The notes under the pieces are model-generated. The model made no database searches and was not told where the DNA came from. It worked only from the letters and a program-made list of their open reading frames with translations. The translations under genes were made by a program, and so were the position numbers. Below, one piece after another: positions 51,807 to 60,610 of a DNA stretch of 64,000 nt. The stretch is from positions 62,001 through 126,000 of the forward strand of contig NZ_PZYY01000009.1 of NCBI RefSeq assembly GCF_003047265.1. The letters run 5' to 3'. The DNA is from Nocardioides terrigena (GTDB lineage: Bacteria; Actinomycetota; Actinomycetes; Propionibacteriales; Nocardioidaceae). The stretch's first letter is position 1, and each line of letters starts with the position of its first letter.

Positions 51807-52526
51807 TCAGACGGCACACCCGTCGGGGCCGCACGCCTCGCCCGACTCCCCCACCGTGCCGGCGACCATCTGCACGGCCGGGGTGCGCTCGGACCACGCC
51901 CGCTCGAGCACCTGCGTGAAGGTGTCGACCGGCTGGGCGCCGCTGACGCCGTACTTCTCGTCGATCACGAAGAACGGCACCCCGGTGGCGCCGAAGCGCT
52001 GGGCCTGCTCGATGTCGGCCCAGACCTCGTCGGCCAGCTCGTCGCTGCCGAGCACCCGGTCGACGGCGGTCGCGTCCACGCCGGCGCCCACGGCGACCTC
52101 ACGGAGCACGGCGTGGTCGGCGACGTTGCGGGCCTCGACGAAGTACGCCGAGAGCAGCGCCTCCTTGAGTGCGCCCTGGAGGGCGGAGCCACCCTCGTGG
52201 TGGGCGAGGTGGAGCAGCCGGTGCGCGTCCATGGTGCCGACGCGCAGCGAGTCGTGGTGGCGCCAGACCATGCCCTCCTCGGCGGCGACGGCCTCGACCC
52301 GGTCGATCATGTCCTTGCCGGCGTCCGGCCCGCCGCCGTACTTGCGGCCCAGGGCCTCCGCGACCGTCTCGACAGGAACATCGGGGGCGCCGGGGTCGAG
52401 CTGGAAGGAGTGCCAGACGACCTCCACGTCGTCGGCGTGCTCGAAGCTCGCGAGCGCCGTCTCGAGGCGGCGCTTGCCGATGAAGCACCAGGGGCAGACC
52501 ACGTCGGACCAGATGTCGATGCGCAT
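51807..52526 (-). CDS. DsbA-family oxidoreductase, FrnE type
   Basis: 239 residues from ATG 52526. MRIDIWSDVVCPWCFIGKRRLE: CPWC active site at Cys11/Cys14. Thioredoxin fold with helical insertion, TGVPFFVIDEKYGVSGAQP holding the cis-Pro, and a Cys-containing tail (ACGPDGCAV). No signal peptide, so cytosolic, unlike true DsbA. FrnE proteins act in stress or polyketide tailoring. Stop is two bases from the convergent sulfatase stop. Confidence 0.88.
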   Translation of the reverse strand: MRIDIWSDVVCPWCFIGKRRLETALASFEHADDVEVVWHSFQLDPGAPDVPVETVAEALGRKYGGGPDAGKDMIDRVEAVAAEEGMVWRHHDSLRVGTMDAHRLLHLAHHEGGSALQGALKEALLSAYFVEARNVADHAVLREVAVGAGVDATAVDRVLGSDELADEVWADIEQAQRFGATGVPFFVIDEKYGVSGAQPVDTFTQVLERAWSERTPAVQMVAGTVGESGEACGPDGCAV

Positions 52527-52593
52527 GACGGCTGCAACAGGGGCCGGCACCGCGGTGTTCCCGGCCGGGTCGGTGAGGTGGGTCTCGGACGCA

Positions 52594-52636
52594 CGAGGGG
52601 CCGCCCGCCGGACGGGTGTCCGGGGGCGGCCCCTCG
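52594..52636. terminator. ilvBNC terminator
   Basis: CGAGGGGCCGCCC (52594-52606) and its exact complement (52624-52636) form a 13-bp stem; the loop folds further (CCGGAC/GTCCGG). It begins eight bases past the ilvC stop on the minus strand. No T-run, but very stable. Confidence 0.7.
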
Positions 52637-52643
52637 AGGTGGG

Positions 52644-53672
52644 TCAGCGGGTCGCGGTGCCCTCGACGTAGTCGGAGTCGTGCGACTTCACCCAGGCCAT
52701 GAGCTTGCGGAGCTCGCGGCCGGTGGACTCGATCGGGTGGCTCTCGCCCTTGGCCCGCAGCTCCTTGAACTCGGGGCCGCCGGCGTCCTGGTCGTCGATG
52801 AAGCGCTGCGCGAACGCACCGTTCCTGATGTCCTCGAGCACCGCCTGCATGTTCTCCTTCACCTGCGGGGTGATGACCCGCGGACCGGAGACGTAGTCGC
52901 CGTACTCGGCCGTGTCGGAGACCGACCAGCGCTGCTTGGCGATGCCGCCCTCGTACATGAGGTCGACGATGAGCTTGAGCTCGTGCAGGCACTCGAAGTA
53001 GGCGACCTCGGGCTGGTAGCCGGCCTCGATGAGGGTCTCGAAGCCGTACATCACCAGCTGCGACGCGCCGCCGCACAGGACGGCCTGCTCGCCGAACAGG
53101 TCGGTCTCGGTCTCCTCGGCGAAGGTGGTCTTGATGCCGCCGGCACGCAGGCCGCCGATGCCCTTGGCGTAGGACAGGGCAAGCTCCCAGGCCTTGCCGG
53201 AGGCGTCCTCCTCGACGGCGACGAGCACGGGCACGCCGCGACCGTCGACGTACTCACGGCGTACGAGGTGGCCGGGGCCCTTGGGGGCGACCATGAAGAC
53301 GTCGACGCCCTCGGGCGGGGTGATGTAGCCGAAGCGGATGTTGAAGCCGTGGCCGAAGACGAGGGTGTCGCCCGGGGTCAGGTGCGGCTCGATCGACTCG
53401 GCGTACACGTGGCGCTGCACCTGGTCGGGGGTGAGGATGACGATGACGTCGGCCTCCTCCACCGCCTCGGCGACGTCGAGGACCCGCAGGCCCTCGGCCT
53501 CGGCCTTGGCGCGGCTCCTGGAGCCCGGGGCGAGGCCGATGCGGACGTCGACGCCCGAGTCGCGCAGGCTCAGCGCGTGCGCGTGGCCCTGGCTGCCGTA
53601 ACCGATGACGGCGACGTTCTTGCCCTGGATCAGGGACAGGTCGGCGTCGTCGTCGTAGAACATCTCAGCCAC
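52644..53672 (-). CDS. ilvC: Ketol-acid reductoisomerase
   Basis: Second enzyme of the Ile/Val pathway (NADPH). 342 residues, class [19 protein letters not shown] is the NAD(P) loop; [21 protein letters not shown] motif read as [18 protein letters not shown] and [19 protein letters not shown] hold metal and catalytic Glu/Asp. GTG start; 50 bases after ilvN. Last gene of ilvBNC before the terminator. Confidence 0.97.
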   Translation of the reverse strand: MAEMFYDDDADLSLIQGKNVAVIGYGSQGHAHALSLRDSGVDVRIGLAPGSRSRAKAEAEGLRVLDVAEAVEEADVIVILTPDQVQRHVYAESIEPHLTPGDTLVFGHGFNIRFGYITPPEGVDVFMVAPKGPGHLVRREYVDGRGVPVLVAVEEDASGKAWELALSYAKGIGGLRAGGIKTTFAEETETDLFGEQAVLCGGASQLVMYGFETLIEAGYQPEVAYFECLHELKLIVDLMYEGGIAKQRWSVSDTAEYGDYVSGPRVITPQVKENMQAVLEDIRNGAFAQRFIDDQDAGGPEFKELRAKGESHPIESTGRELRKLMAWVKSHDSDYVEGTATR

Positions 53673-53722
53673 TGGTGGCTCTCCTTCTGGGTTGGGGTGG
53701 TGCGCAGGTGGTGTGTCGGTGG

Positions 53723-54274
53723 TCAGGGTGTGGCGGCCGGTGCGGCCGCGGGTGCGGGGACCGGCACGGGCCGGAGGCTGCGCTCGCTGATCGAGCGGGA
53801 GCCGCGGCCGATGGCGACCATGCCCGACTGCACCAGCTCGCGGATGCCGAAGGGCTCGAGCACCCGCAGGAAGTCGGCCAGCTTGTCGGAGTTGCCGGTC
53901 ACCTGGATGGTGACCGCGTCCGGCGCCACGTCGACCACCTTGGCACGGAACAGCTGCACGGCGTCGAGCACGGCACCACGGGTGGAGGCGTCGGCCCGGA
54001 CCTTGACCAGCATCAGCTCGCGGTCGATCGAGCCGGCATGGTCGAGCTCGACGATCTTGATCACCTCGACCAGCTTGTTGAGCTGCTTGGTGACCTGCTC
54101 GAGCGGTGACTCGTCCACGTTGACGACGATGGTCATCCGGGACACCTCGGGGTGCTCGGTGGGGCCCACCGCAAGGCTGTCGATGTTGAAGCCGCGACGG
54201 CTGAAGAGGCCGGCGATGCGGGCCAGGACGCCGGGCTTGTTCTCGACCAGGACCGAGAGGGTGTGTGTGCTCAT
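53723..54274 (-). CDS. ilvN: Acetolactate synthase small (regulatory) subunit
   Basis: Regulatory ACT-domain subunit that confers valine feedback. 183 residues: [33 protein letters not shown] (first ACT), then the helical part and [22 protein letters not shown]. An unusual Pro/Ala-rich tail ([15 protein letters not shown]) extends about 15 residues beyond the normal end. The ATG overlaps the ilvB stop by one base (TGATG). Confidence 0.96.
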   Translation of the reverse strand: MSTHTLSVLVENKPGVLARIAGLFSRRGFNIDSLAVGPTEHPEVSRMTIVVNVDESPLEQVTKQLNKLVEVIKIVELDHAGSIDRELMLVKVRADASTRGAVLDAVQLFRAKVVDVAPDAVTIQVTGNSDKLADFLRVLEPFGIRELVQSGMVAIGRGSRSISERSLRPVPVPAPAAAPAATP

Positions 54275-56064
54275 CAGAGGTTGTCCTCGTCGAACTCGGG
54301 CGCGAGGTCGCGCGCGTACTTGATCTCGTCGTTGCTGGTGCCGGCGGCGACCATCGGCCAGACCATCGCGTCGCGGTGGACGCGGAAGTCCACCACCACG
54401 GGCTGGTCGTCGATGGCCATGGCCTTCTCGATCGTGGCGTCGACCTGCTCCGGGGAGTCGCAGGCCAGCCCCACGCAGCCGTAGGCGTCGGCGAGCTTGA
54501 CGAAGTCGGGGATCCGCTTGGAGTGCAGGTCGGTGTTGGAGTAGCGCTCGTTGTAGAAGAGCGTCTGCCACTGCCGGACCATGCCCAGCGACTCGTTGTT
54601 GATGATCGCGACCTTGATCGGGATGTCGTTGATCGCGCAGGTGGCCAGCTCCTGGTTGGTCATCTGGAAGCAACCGTCGCCGTCGACGGCCCAGACCGTC
54701 GACCCGGGCATGCCCACCTTGGCGCCCATCGCGGCCGGGACGGCGTAGCCCATGGTGCCGAGGCCGCCGGAGTTGAGCCAGGTGTTGGGCTTCTCGTAGC
54801 CGATGAACTGTGCCGCCCACATCTGGTGCTGGCCCACGCCCGAGGTGAAGATCGTGTCCGGCCCGGCGATCGCGCCGAGCCGCTCGATGACGTACTGCGG
54901 GGCGAGCCCGGTGGCCGGGGTGTCGTAGCCGAGCGGGTAGCGCTTCTTGACACCCGCCAGGAACTCGACCCACGCCTCGTAGTCACCGGTGTGGCCGGCA
55001 TCGGCCTGCGTGGTGAGCAGCGCGAGGAGGTCGACGATCACCTCGTGGCAGTCCCCCACGATCGGCACGTCGGCGTGCCGGTTCTTGCCGATCTCGGCCG
55101 GGTCGATGTCGGCGTGGATCACCTTGGCGCCGGGCGCGAAGGAGTCCAGGTTGCCGGTGACCCGGTCGTCGAAGCGGGCACCGAGGCTGATGATCAGGTC
55201 GCTCTTCTGCAGGCCCGCGACCGCGGCGACGGTGCCGTGCATGCCCGGCATGCCGAGGTGCTGCGCGTGGCTGTCGGGGAAGGCGCCGCGCGCCATCAGC
55301 GTGGTCACCACCGGCATCCCGGTCGCCTCGGCGAGCTTGAGCAGCGCCTGGGAGGCCCGGGCGCGGATGACGCCGCCGCCGACGTAGAGCACCGGGCGAC
55401 GCGCCTCGAGGATGAGCCGGGCCGCCTCGCGGATCTGCTTGCTGTGCGGGCGGGTCACCGGGCGGTAGCCGGGCAGCTGGAGCTCTGTCGGCCACGCGAA
55501 CGTCGTGCTGGCCTGCAGCGCCGACTTGGCGACGTCGACGAGCACCGGGCCGGGGCGGCCGGTGGAGGCGATGTGGAAGGCCTCGGCCACCGTGCGCGGG
55601 ATGTCGCGCGGGTCGGTGACGAGGAAGTTGTGCTTGGTGATGGGCATCGTGATGCCCCGGATGTCGGCCTCCTGGAAGGCGTCCGTGCCGATCATGCTGG
55701 CCCCGACCTGCCCGGTGATGGCCACCAGCGGCACCGAGTCCATGTGCGCGTCCGCGAGCGGGGTCACGAGGTTGGTGGCACCCGGGCCGGACGTGGCCAT
55801 GCACACGCCCACCCGGCCGGTCGCCGCGGCGTACCCCTGGGCGGCGTGCCCGGCGCCCTGCTCGTGGCGGACCAGGATGTGGCGGATCCGGGTGGAGTCC
55901 ATGAGCGGGTCGTACGCCGGCAGGATCGCACCGCCCGGGATGCCGAAGATGTCGGTGGCACCCGCGCTCTCGAGCGACCTGATCAGGCTCTGCGCGCCCG
56001 TCATTCCCTCGCCCGACGACGCCGTCCCGGTCGTCGGGACTCCCGTGATGCCCGTCTCACTCAT
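54274..56064 (-). CDS. ilvB: Acetolactate synthase large (catalytic) subunit
   Basis: Thiamine-diphosphate enzyme making acetolactate and acetohydroxybutyrate. 596 residues: [10 protein letters not shown], the catalytic Glu in [30 protein letters not shown], and the ThDP/Mg motif [22 protein letters not shown] choice is clear: ATG 56064 with AAGGAAG before it. First gene of ilvBNC, preceded by a terminator and a leader peptide. Confidence 0.97.
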   Translation of the reverse strand: MSETGITGVPTTGTASSGEGMTGAQSLIRSLESAGATDIFGIPGGAILPAYDPLMDSTRIRHILVRHEQGAGHAAQGYAAATGRVGVCMATSGPGATNLVTPLADAHMDSVPLVAITGQVGASMIGTDAFQEADIRGITMPITKHNFLVTDPRDIPRTVAEAFHIASTGRPGPVLVDVAKSALQASTTFAWPTELQLPGYRPVTRPHSKQIREAARLILEARRPVLYVGGGVIRARASQALLKLAEATGMPVVTTLMARGAFPDSHAQHLGMPGMHGTVAAVAGLQKSDLIISLGARFDDRVTGNLDSFAPGAKVIHADIDPAEIGKNRHADVPIVGDCHEVIVDLLALLTTQADAGHTGDYEAWVEFLAGVKKRYPLGYDTPATGLAPQYVIERLGAIAGPDTIFTSGVGQHQMWAAQFIGYEKPNTWLNSGGLGTMGYAVPAAMGAKVGMPGSTVWAVDGDGCFQMTNQELATCAINDIPIKVAIINNESLGMVRQWQTLFYNERYSNTDLHSKRIPDFVKLADAYGCVGLACDSPEQVDATIEKAMAIDDQPVVVDFRVHRDAMVWPMVAAGTSNDEIKYARDLAPEFDEDNL

Positions 56065-56101
56065 GGTGCTTCCTTCTCGTCATCACAATCCTCCGGCCAA
56101 C

Positions 56102-56135
56102 AAAAAACCCCTCGGCCCGGTGGGCAACGAGGGGT
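56102..56135 (-). terminator. Attenuator terminator upstream of ilvB
   Basis: On the minus strand ACCCCTCG-type stem: bases 56107-56114 pair with 56128-56135 (8 bp), and GCCC/GGGC (56115-56118, 56122-56125) continue above a two-base bulge. The stem ends in TTTTTT. It lies 28 bases after the leader stop and 37 bases before ilvB, the attenuation layout of actinobacterial ilvB operons. Confidence 0.88.
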
Positions 56136-56163
56136 GACGCATGGGCGATCAGCCTGCTGGCTG

Positions 56164-56217
56164 TCAGCTCACGCGTCGCGTGCGTACAAGAATCCGTGCG
56201 GATGTCTGGGAGCGCAT
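56164..56217 (-). CDS. ilvBNC leader peptide (Ile-Leu-Val)
   Basis: 17-codon ORF, ATG at 56215-56217, TGA at 56164-56166: (M)RSQTSARILVRTRRVS. The Ile-Leu-Val run uses ATT CTT GTA, three codons that are rare in a genome this GC-rich, as expected for a ribosome stall site. It resembles the leader peptides proposed for Streptomyces ilvB. GACGGT six bases before the ATG predicts leaderless translation. A small CAGCC/GGCTG hairpin follows the stop. Confidence 0.85.
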   Translation of the reverse strand: MRSQTSARILVRTRRVS

Positions 56218-56330
56218 GCGCCTACCGTCGCCGTCGGGTCGTTCCGGCGTCAACCGAGTCTGCCACCTGTCCCACTATCTGGTACGCCGGTCTCGCCATG
56301 TGGTTGCCGGCTCGCCCTCCGATGAGGCGC

Positions 56331-56987
56331 TCAGCGCCCCTGGGCCGTGCAGACGCAGGACCGGTTGCCCTGCGCGTCCTCGAGCACCCAGAACGAGTGC
56401 TCGGGGTACTCCGCGACCAGGCGGCCGCCGCCCGCGACCACCGCGTCGATGCGCGCCTGCACCTGGTCACCCGGCACCCAGACGTCGAGGTGCCACCGCT
56501 GCCGCGGCTCCTCGCTGCCCGAGTCCTGGAACCAGACGGCAGGGAGCCGCCCGTGCGGGTCGCTGATCCCGCCCTCCTCCGCGCTGCCGCCAAAGGCCAG
56601 GAGGTCGCGCCAGAACGGCAGCACGGCCGCCTCGTCGGGCGAGTCGAGGCCGAGCTCGAGCTGCTGGAGCCCGGAGGGGTCCGACGCGACGCCCTGCTCG
56701 GCCGCGATGTCGCTGATCCGGCGGGCCAGCGCGAGGTCGCGGTCGGTGACCCGGCCGACGTCGTGGCTGATCAGTGCGACGTCGACCCGGGGGTAGGTGA
56801 GCGTGACGTCGGGGTGGTGGTCGGCCTCGTCGGCGGCCCCGCCGATCGCGTCGACCAGACGCACTCCCGCGGCGAAGCTGCCCGTGCTGAAGCGCGCATG
56901 GATGCCCGAGACCAGCATCCGCCAGTCGTCGAGGCCGGCCGCGGCCACGTCGTCGTAGGTCACTCGATCACTCGTGGCGTCGCTCAC
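56331..56987 (-). CDS. Pterin-4a-carbinolamine dehydratase domain fused to VOC domain
   Basis: 218 residues from GTG 56987 (AGGAGGT upstream). Residues about 8-98 are a 4a-hydroxytetrahydrobiopterin dehydratase domain: ADEADHHPDVTLTYPRVDVALISHDVGRVTDRD contains the EHHP-type active-site histidines. Residues about 108-215 are a VOC domain (LQQLELGLDSPDEAAVLPFWRDLLAF, DPHGRLPAVWFQ, WHLDVWVP). The start overlaps the upstream VOC stop (GTGA). The fused pair may act on one metabolite; none is indicated, and no aromatic hydroxylase is nearby. Confidence 0.85.
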   Translation of the reverse strand: MSDATSDRVTYDDVAAAGLDDWRMLVSGIHARFSTGSFAAGVRLVDAIGGAADEADHHPDVTLTYPRVDVALISHDVGRVTDRDLALARRISDIAAEQGVASDPSGLQQLELGLDSPDEAAVLPFWRDLLAFGGSAEEGGISDPHGRLPAVWFQDSGSEEPRQRWHLDVWVPGDQVQARIDAVVAGGGRLVAEYPEHSFWVLEDAQGNRSCVCTAQGR

Positions 56988-57397
56988 GGCAGCACCTCCT
57001 GGCCGATGGGTCCCGGGTTGAAGCAGATCTCCCAGCGGAAGCCGTCGGGGTCGGCGAAGTAGCCGGAGTAACCACCCCACTCGCGCTCCTGGGCCTCGCT
57101 GACGTGCTGGGCGCCGGCCGCGCGAGCCTGCTCGAGGACGCGGTCGACACCGTCGGTGGTGGCGAGGTTGTGGGAGAGCGTGAGAGGGGCCAGCCCTCCC
57201 CCGGGCGCCTGCCCGACCTCGGCGGTGAACGCGTCGACGTCCCACAGCGAGAGCACCAACCGGTCGCCCGCCTTGAACATCAGCACCTCGCCGGGCTCGT
57301 CGAGCGCCGGCTCCCACCCGAGGCCGTCGACGTAGAACGATCGGGAGGCGCCGAGGTCGCGCACGGCGAGGGTGACGAAGGAGATCCTCTGGTCCAT
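56984..57397 (-). CDS. VOC superfamily protein
   Basis: 137 residues from ATG 57397 (in-frame ATG 57409 is also possible). Two beta-alpha-beta units of a single VOC chain: ISFVTLAVRDLGASRSFYVDGLGWEP and EREWGGYSGYFADPDGFRWEICFNPG, close to lactoylglutathione-lyase-like proteins; metal ligands uncertain. CATGGT lies seven bases before ATG 57397. Coupled to the dehydratase-VOC gene. Confidence 0.82.
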   Translation of the reverse strand: MDQRISFVTLAVRDLGASRSFYVDGLGWEPALDEPGEVLMFKAGDRLVLSLWDVDAFTAEVGQAPGGGLAPLTLSHNLATTDGVDRVLEQARAAGAQHVSEAQEREWGGYSGYFADPDGFRWEICFNPGPIGQEVLP

Positions 57398-57443
57398 GGG
57401 GGCCACCATGCCAGTGGCCGCCGACAGTGGCTACCGACGACGG

Positions 57444-57920
57444 CTACCGGCGGCCGAAGACCTGCGCGGCGTACCAGGTGCCCGAGTCGCTTCGCCGCGC
57501 GGCGACGGCGACCAGCCGGTAGCGACGCTGGAGGATGTTGGCGCGGTGGCCCGGCGATCCCATCCAGCCCGACACCACGGCCCGGCCCGTGGGATACCCG
57601 ACCGCGACGTTCTCGCCGACCGTGCCGAGGCCGCAGTCGCCCATGACGGCCTGCAGGTCCTGGTGCCACATCGACCCCTCGCGCGCCATCGCGGCCGCCT
57701 GGCGGGCGGCGGCGCGGCGCAGGCAACGCGTGGTGCCCAACGGACGCAGGTCGCGACGCACGCGGGCCGCGTTGGTGGCACGCACGGCGTCGGCGGCGTA
57801 CGACGTGGCGTCGGCGCGCGCGGCCGGGGCGGCGGGCGAGGCATGCAGGGGCAGCGGAGACAGCAGGACGCAGACGAGACCGAGGACGGCCGTGCCGAGG
57901 AGCGGGGGGATCCGGGACAT
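57444..57920 (-). CDS. Secreted CAP (SCP/PR1) domain protein
   Basis: 158 residues with a cleavable signal peptide (hydrophobic 8-24, Ala-rich cleavage region about 28-38). CAP domain: VRATNAARVRRDLRPL, SMWHQD with first His, TVGENVAVGYPT, and SGWMGSPGHRANIL (the PGHR box). Bacterial CAP proteins are extracellular and mostly uncharacterised. TACGAT six bases before the ATG. Divergent from the DUF6973-like gene. Confidence 0.88.
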   Translation of the reverse strand: MSRIPPLLGTAVLGLVCVLLSPLPLHASPAAPAARADATSYAADAVRATNAARVRRDLRPLGTTRCLRRAAARQAAAMAREGSMWHQDLQAVMGDCGLGTVGENVAVGYPTGRAVVSGWMGSPGHRANILQRRYRLVAVAARRSDSGTWYAAQVFGRR

Positions 57921-57926
57921 CGGACC

Positions 57927-57932
57927 ATCGTA
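57927..57932 (-). promoter_or_regulatory. -10 hexamer TACGAT of the CAP-protein gene
   Basis: Minus-strand TACGAT ends six bases before the ATG at 57920, without Shine-Dalgarno. Confidence 0.55.
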
Positions 57933-57968
57933 GGAGCGCCGGGCAGCCCTGTCTGGCACGGTGGGAAC

Positions 57969-58421
57969 ATGAGTTCGCCCTTCGACCAGCTCAAGAAGGC
58001 CGCCCAGGCGGTCGTCGGCGCCCCGCACGTCTTCAACGCCGCACGGTCCGCCGGCGCGAGCAGCTCGGCGGCCGCCGACGTGATGGCCGCTTCGGCCGCG
58101 GCCATCCAGGTCGCGTCCTCGCACAGCGACGGCACCCCCGGGATGCAGAACGCCATCCGGCACTTCGTCTGGCAGGCCTACATCGCCGGTCGCCACGGGG
58201 TGGCCGTCGCCGAGGCGGTGGCCGCCGCCCACGAGGAGGGACGCGACACCCCGCACGACACCCGGGTGGACCTGCACAACAACGCCGTCGGACGCGAGTA
58301 CGGCGCGGCCCACAGCGCCGAGGTCGGCCAGGGATCGCTGCCCGACGCCCTGGGCCGGCTGGCCGTGGTCGCGAAGCAGAAGTGGGCGGCGGACGAGCTG
58401 ATCTGGGTCAAGGACCGCTGA
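57969..58421 (+). CDS. Orphan DUF6973-like protein
   Basis: 150 residues, no signal peptide. The core GMQNAIRHFVWQAYIAGRHG, AEAVAAAHEEGRD and RVDLHNNAVGREYG (about 58-110) matches my memory of the DUF6973 pattern (NAxRHxxWxA ... AHE ... DLHNNxxG), found as the C-terminal domain of large cell-surface and Rhs-type proteins. Arg64, His65, His88, Glu89, Asp101, His103 look like an active site. Here it stands alone, cytosolic, behind CACGGT six bases before its ATG. No partner gene evident. Overlaps kynU tail to tail by 14 bases. Confidence 0.65.
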   Translation: MSSPFDQLKKAAQAVVGAPHVFNAARSAGASSSAAADVMAASAAAIQVASSHSDGTPGMQNAIRHFVWQAYIAGRHGVAVAEAVAAAHEEGRDTPHDTRVDLHNNAVGREYGAAHSAEVGQGSLPDALGRLAVVAKQKWAADELIWVKDR

Positions 58422-59703
58422 CGAGGCTGTCGGCCCCGGTGGTCGAGCGGGGTGGGGTGCCGAGGACGTCGCGGATCGCCGCCATGCCGGCGCGCACCTC
58501 GGCGTACGACGTCGACAGCGGCGAGAGGCCGATCCGCAGGCCGCCCGGATCGCGGTAGTCGGGGATGACGTCGCGCTCCCAGAGGGTGGCCGTCACCTCG
58601 CGCATCCGCTCGTGCTGCAGGGTCACGTGCCCGCCGCGCAGCGCCGGGTCGCGCGGCGAGGCCACGGTGACACCGTGCTCGGCGAGCCAGGCGTCGGCCA
58701 GGTCGACGGCGTACGACGTCAGGGCCTGCGACTTGGTGCGGACGGCGTCGACGCCGGCGCGCTCGATGAGGGCGAGCATGTCCTGCATGGCGAGCATCCC
58801 GACGATCGCCGGGGTGCCCGAGATGAAGCGACGGATGCCGCCGGACGGCTGGTAGCCGGGGCCCATGAGGAACGGGTCCGCGTGGCCCATCCAGCCCTGG
58901 ATGGGCTGCTGCAGCGCCGGGGCTCCGGAGCCGCCGTCGAGGTGCCGCTGGGCGACGTAGGCGAAGGCGGGCGACCCCGGCCCGCCGTTGAGGTACTTGT
59001 AGGTGCACCCCACCGCGAGGTCGACGCCCCAGCGGTCGAGCTCGACGGGCACGGACCCGGCCGAGTGGCACAGGTCCCACACGACCAGGGCGCCCGCGTC
59101 CTGGACGACGGGGGTGATCGCCTCGACGTCGGCGAGGTGGCCGGAGCGGTAGGCGACCTGGCTGAGCACCACGACCGCGGTCCGCTCCCCCACGGCCGCG
59201 CGGACCTGCTCGACGGTGACACCGGCCTCGCGGTCGACGTCGATCCACCGCACGGTCAGGCCCCGCTCGGCCGCGATGCCCTCGACGATGTAGCGGTCGG
59301 TGGGGAAGTTGTCGGAGTCGATGACGATCTCGTCGCGGTCCGGCCGGGCGGCGACCGCGGCCCGGACCAGCTTGTAGAGCAGCACCGTCGTCGAGTCACC
59401 GACGGTCGTCTGGCCGGGGGCGGCACCCAGGCAGACCCGGGCGATCTCGTCGCCGAGCGTGAGCGGCAGGTCGTACCAGCGCTCGTCCCAGCCGCGGATC
59501 AACCGCCCGCCCCACTCCTCCTCGACGAAGGCACGCAACCGGTCACCGGTGACCGCGAGCGGACGTCCGAGCGAGTTGCCGTCGAAGTACACCAGCGGCG
59601 TCGCCTCACCCACGAACTCGGCCCGGAGGGCGGCCAAGGGGTCGGCCGCATCGAGGGCCTCGGCGTGCTCCGCGGTGGTGTCGACGGTGGTGTGGTCGGT
59701 CAT
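58408..59703 (-). CDS. kynU: Kynureninase
   Basis: PLP enzyme cleaving kynurenine to anthranilate and alanine. 431 residues: TPLVYFDGNSLGRPL start, VGDSTTVLLYKLVRAA, VVWDLCHSAGSVPVEL with the PLP-contacting Asp, CTYKYLNGGPGSPAF with the Schiff-base lysine, and HVTLQHERMREV. No tryptophan dioxygenase (kynA) or formamidase is in the window, so it is isolated. CAGGCT six bases before the ATG. Confidence 0.93.
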   Translation of the reverse strand: MTDHTTVDTTAEHAEALDAADPLAALRAEFVGEATPLVYFDGNSLGRPLAVTGDRLRAFVEEEWGGRLIRGWDERWYDLPLTLGDEIARVCLGAAPGQTTVGDSTTVLLYKLVRAAVAARPDRDEIVIDSDNFPTDRYIVEGIAAERGLTVRWIDVDREAGVTVEQVRAAVGERTAVVVLSQVAYRSGHLADVEAITPVVQDAGALVVWDLCHSAGSVPVELDRWGVDLAVGCTYKYLNGGPGSPAFAYVAQRHLDGGSGAPALQQPIQGWMGHADPFLMGPGYQPSGGIRRFISGTPAIVGMLAMQDMLALIERAGVDAVRTKSQALTSYAVDLADAWLAEHGVTVASPRDPALRGGHVTLQHERMREVTATLWERDVIPDYRDPGGLRIGLSPLSTSYAEVRAGMAAIRDVLGTPPRSTTGADSLVSGP

Positions 59704-59859
59704 GGCGGCAGCCTGACAGATCTACCGGCGAGTCGGCTCGGCACTATGTCTGCGCGCGTCCCGGTACTACACCCGATGGGGTCTGACGCCGACCGCATTG
59801 CGGACATACGTTCGAAGGCGGTCCTGCACTCGCATGACCAATTCTTGGGAGGGAACCAC

Positions 59860-60471
59860 ATGATCAGCACCATCCGTACGGTGAGCGTCTCGTTCATCGC
59901 CGCAGTCGCCCTGGCTGTCGGCCTCACCACCGTGGGCATCGCACCTGCCACCGCCGCACCCGGCGGAAACTGGACGACCGTGGCCAAGACGGCCGAGGGC
60001 AAGATGAAGAGCAAGATCGTCGGCGAGACGTCCACCGGGCGCAAGGTCACGGGCTCGTTCAAGCCGAAGAAGTTCGTCGAGAAGAACGGCACGATCTTCG
60101 CCAAGGGCGTCATCCGCGGCACTTTCGAGACCAAGTCGGGCGCCACCAAGAAGTTCAAGGTCAAGCGCCTGGTCCCCGTCAAGAAGATCGAGGGCACCCC
60201 GGTCACCGCTCGCGCCCTGAACAACCGTGCCGACTGCGACGTGCTCAACCTCGTGCTCGGCCCGCTCGACCTCAACGTGCTCGGCCTCACGGTCAGCCTG
60301 AACCGCGTGCTGCTGGACGTCGTCGCGGTCTCGGGCGCCGGCAACCTGCTGGGCAACCTGCTCTGCGCGGTGGCCGGCCTGCTCGACGGCGGCGGCCTGC
60401 TCAGCAACCTGCTGGGCCAGATCACCGACCTGCTCAACCAGATCCTCGGGCGCCTCGGGCTGCCCGCCTGA
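59860..60471 (+). CDS. Secreted protein of unknown function, Nocardioides-type
   Basis: 203 residues. ATG 59860 follows GGAGGG. Signal peptide with cleavage after about residue 32 (APATAAP). A basic middle (KMKSKIVGE, GSFKPKKFVEK, KFKVKRLVPV) and a hydrophobic, Leu/Asn/Gly-rich C-terminus with LVLGPLDLNVLGLTVSLN, GNLLGNLLCAVAGLLDGGG, and LLNQILGRLG; two cysteines about 50 residues apart may pair. I have seen this style in secreted proteins of Nocardioides-type bacteria but know no function. Confidence 0.7.
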   Translation: MISTIRTVSVSFIAAVALAVGLTTVGIAPATAAPGGNWTTVAKTAEGKMKSKIVGETSTGRKVTGSFKPKKFVEKNGTIFAKGVIRGTFETKSGATKKFKVKRLVPVKKIEGTPVTARALNNRADCDVLNLVLGPLDLNVLGLTVSLNRVLLDVVAVSGAGNLLGNLLCAVAGLLDGGGLLSNLLGQITDLLNQILGRLGLPA

Positions 60472-60487
60472 TCCTGCGGTCCAAACC

Positions 60488-60520
60488 GGGCCGGGCTCGG
60501 GCTTTGCCTGAGCCCGGCCC
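60488..60520 (+). terminator. Terminator after the secreted-protein gene
   Basis: GGGCCGGGCTCGGGC (60488-60502) pairs with GCCTGAGCCCGGCCC (60506-60520), 15 pairs with one G-U, around TTT. Sixteen bases after the stop codon. Confidence 0.8.
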
Positions 60521-60558
60521 TGGCCTAGAGTAAAGACCGAGGCGCCACGCGTCTTGAG

Positions 60559-60599
60559 CCACAGCCCCTGGTCAACCCCCCGGCGACCTGGGGCTGTGG
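60559..60599 (-). terminator. ilvD terminator
   Basis: CCACAGCCCC (60559-60568) pairs with GGGGCTGTGG (60590-60599), with GGTC/GACC partly pairing inside. It begins 11 bases after the ilvD stop on the minus strand; adjacent to the opposing terminator at 60488-60520. Confidence 0.7.
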
Positions 60600-60610
60600 T
60601 CTATTTCGGG

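Noticed and set aside
58408..59703. Kynurenine degradation cluster
   Set aside because: Only kynU is present; no kynA, kynB or downstream genes lie within the window.
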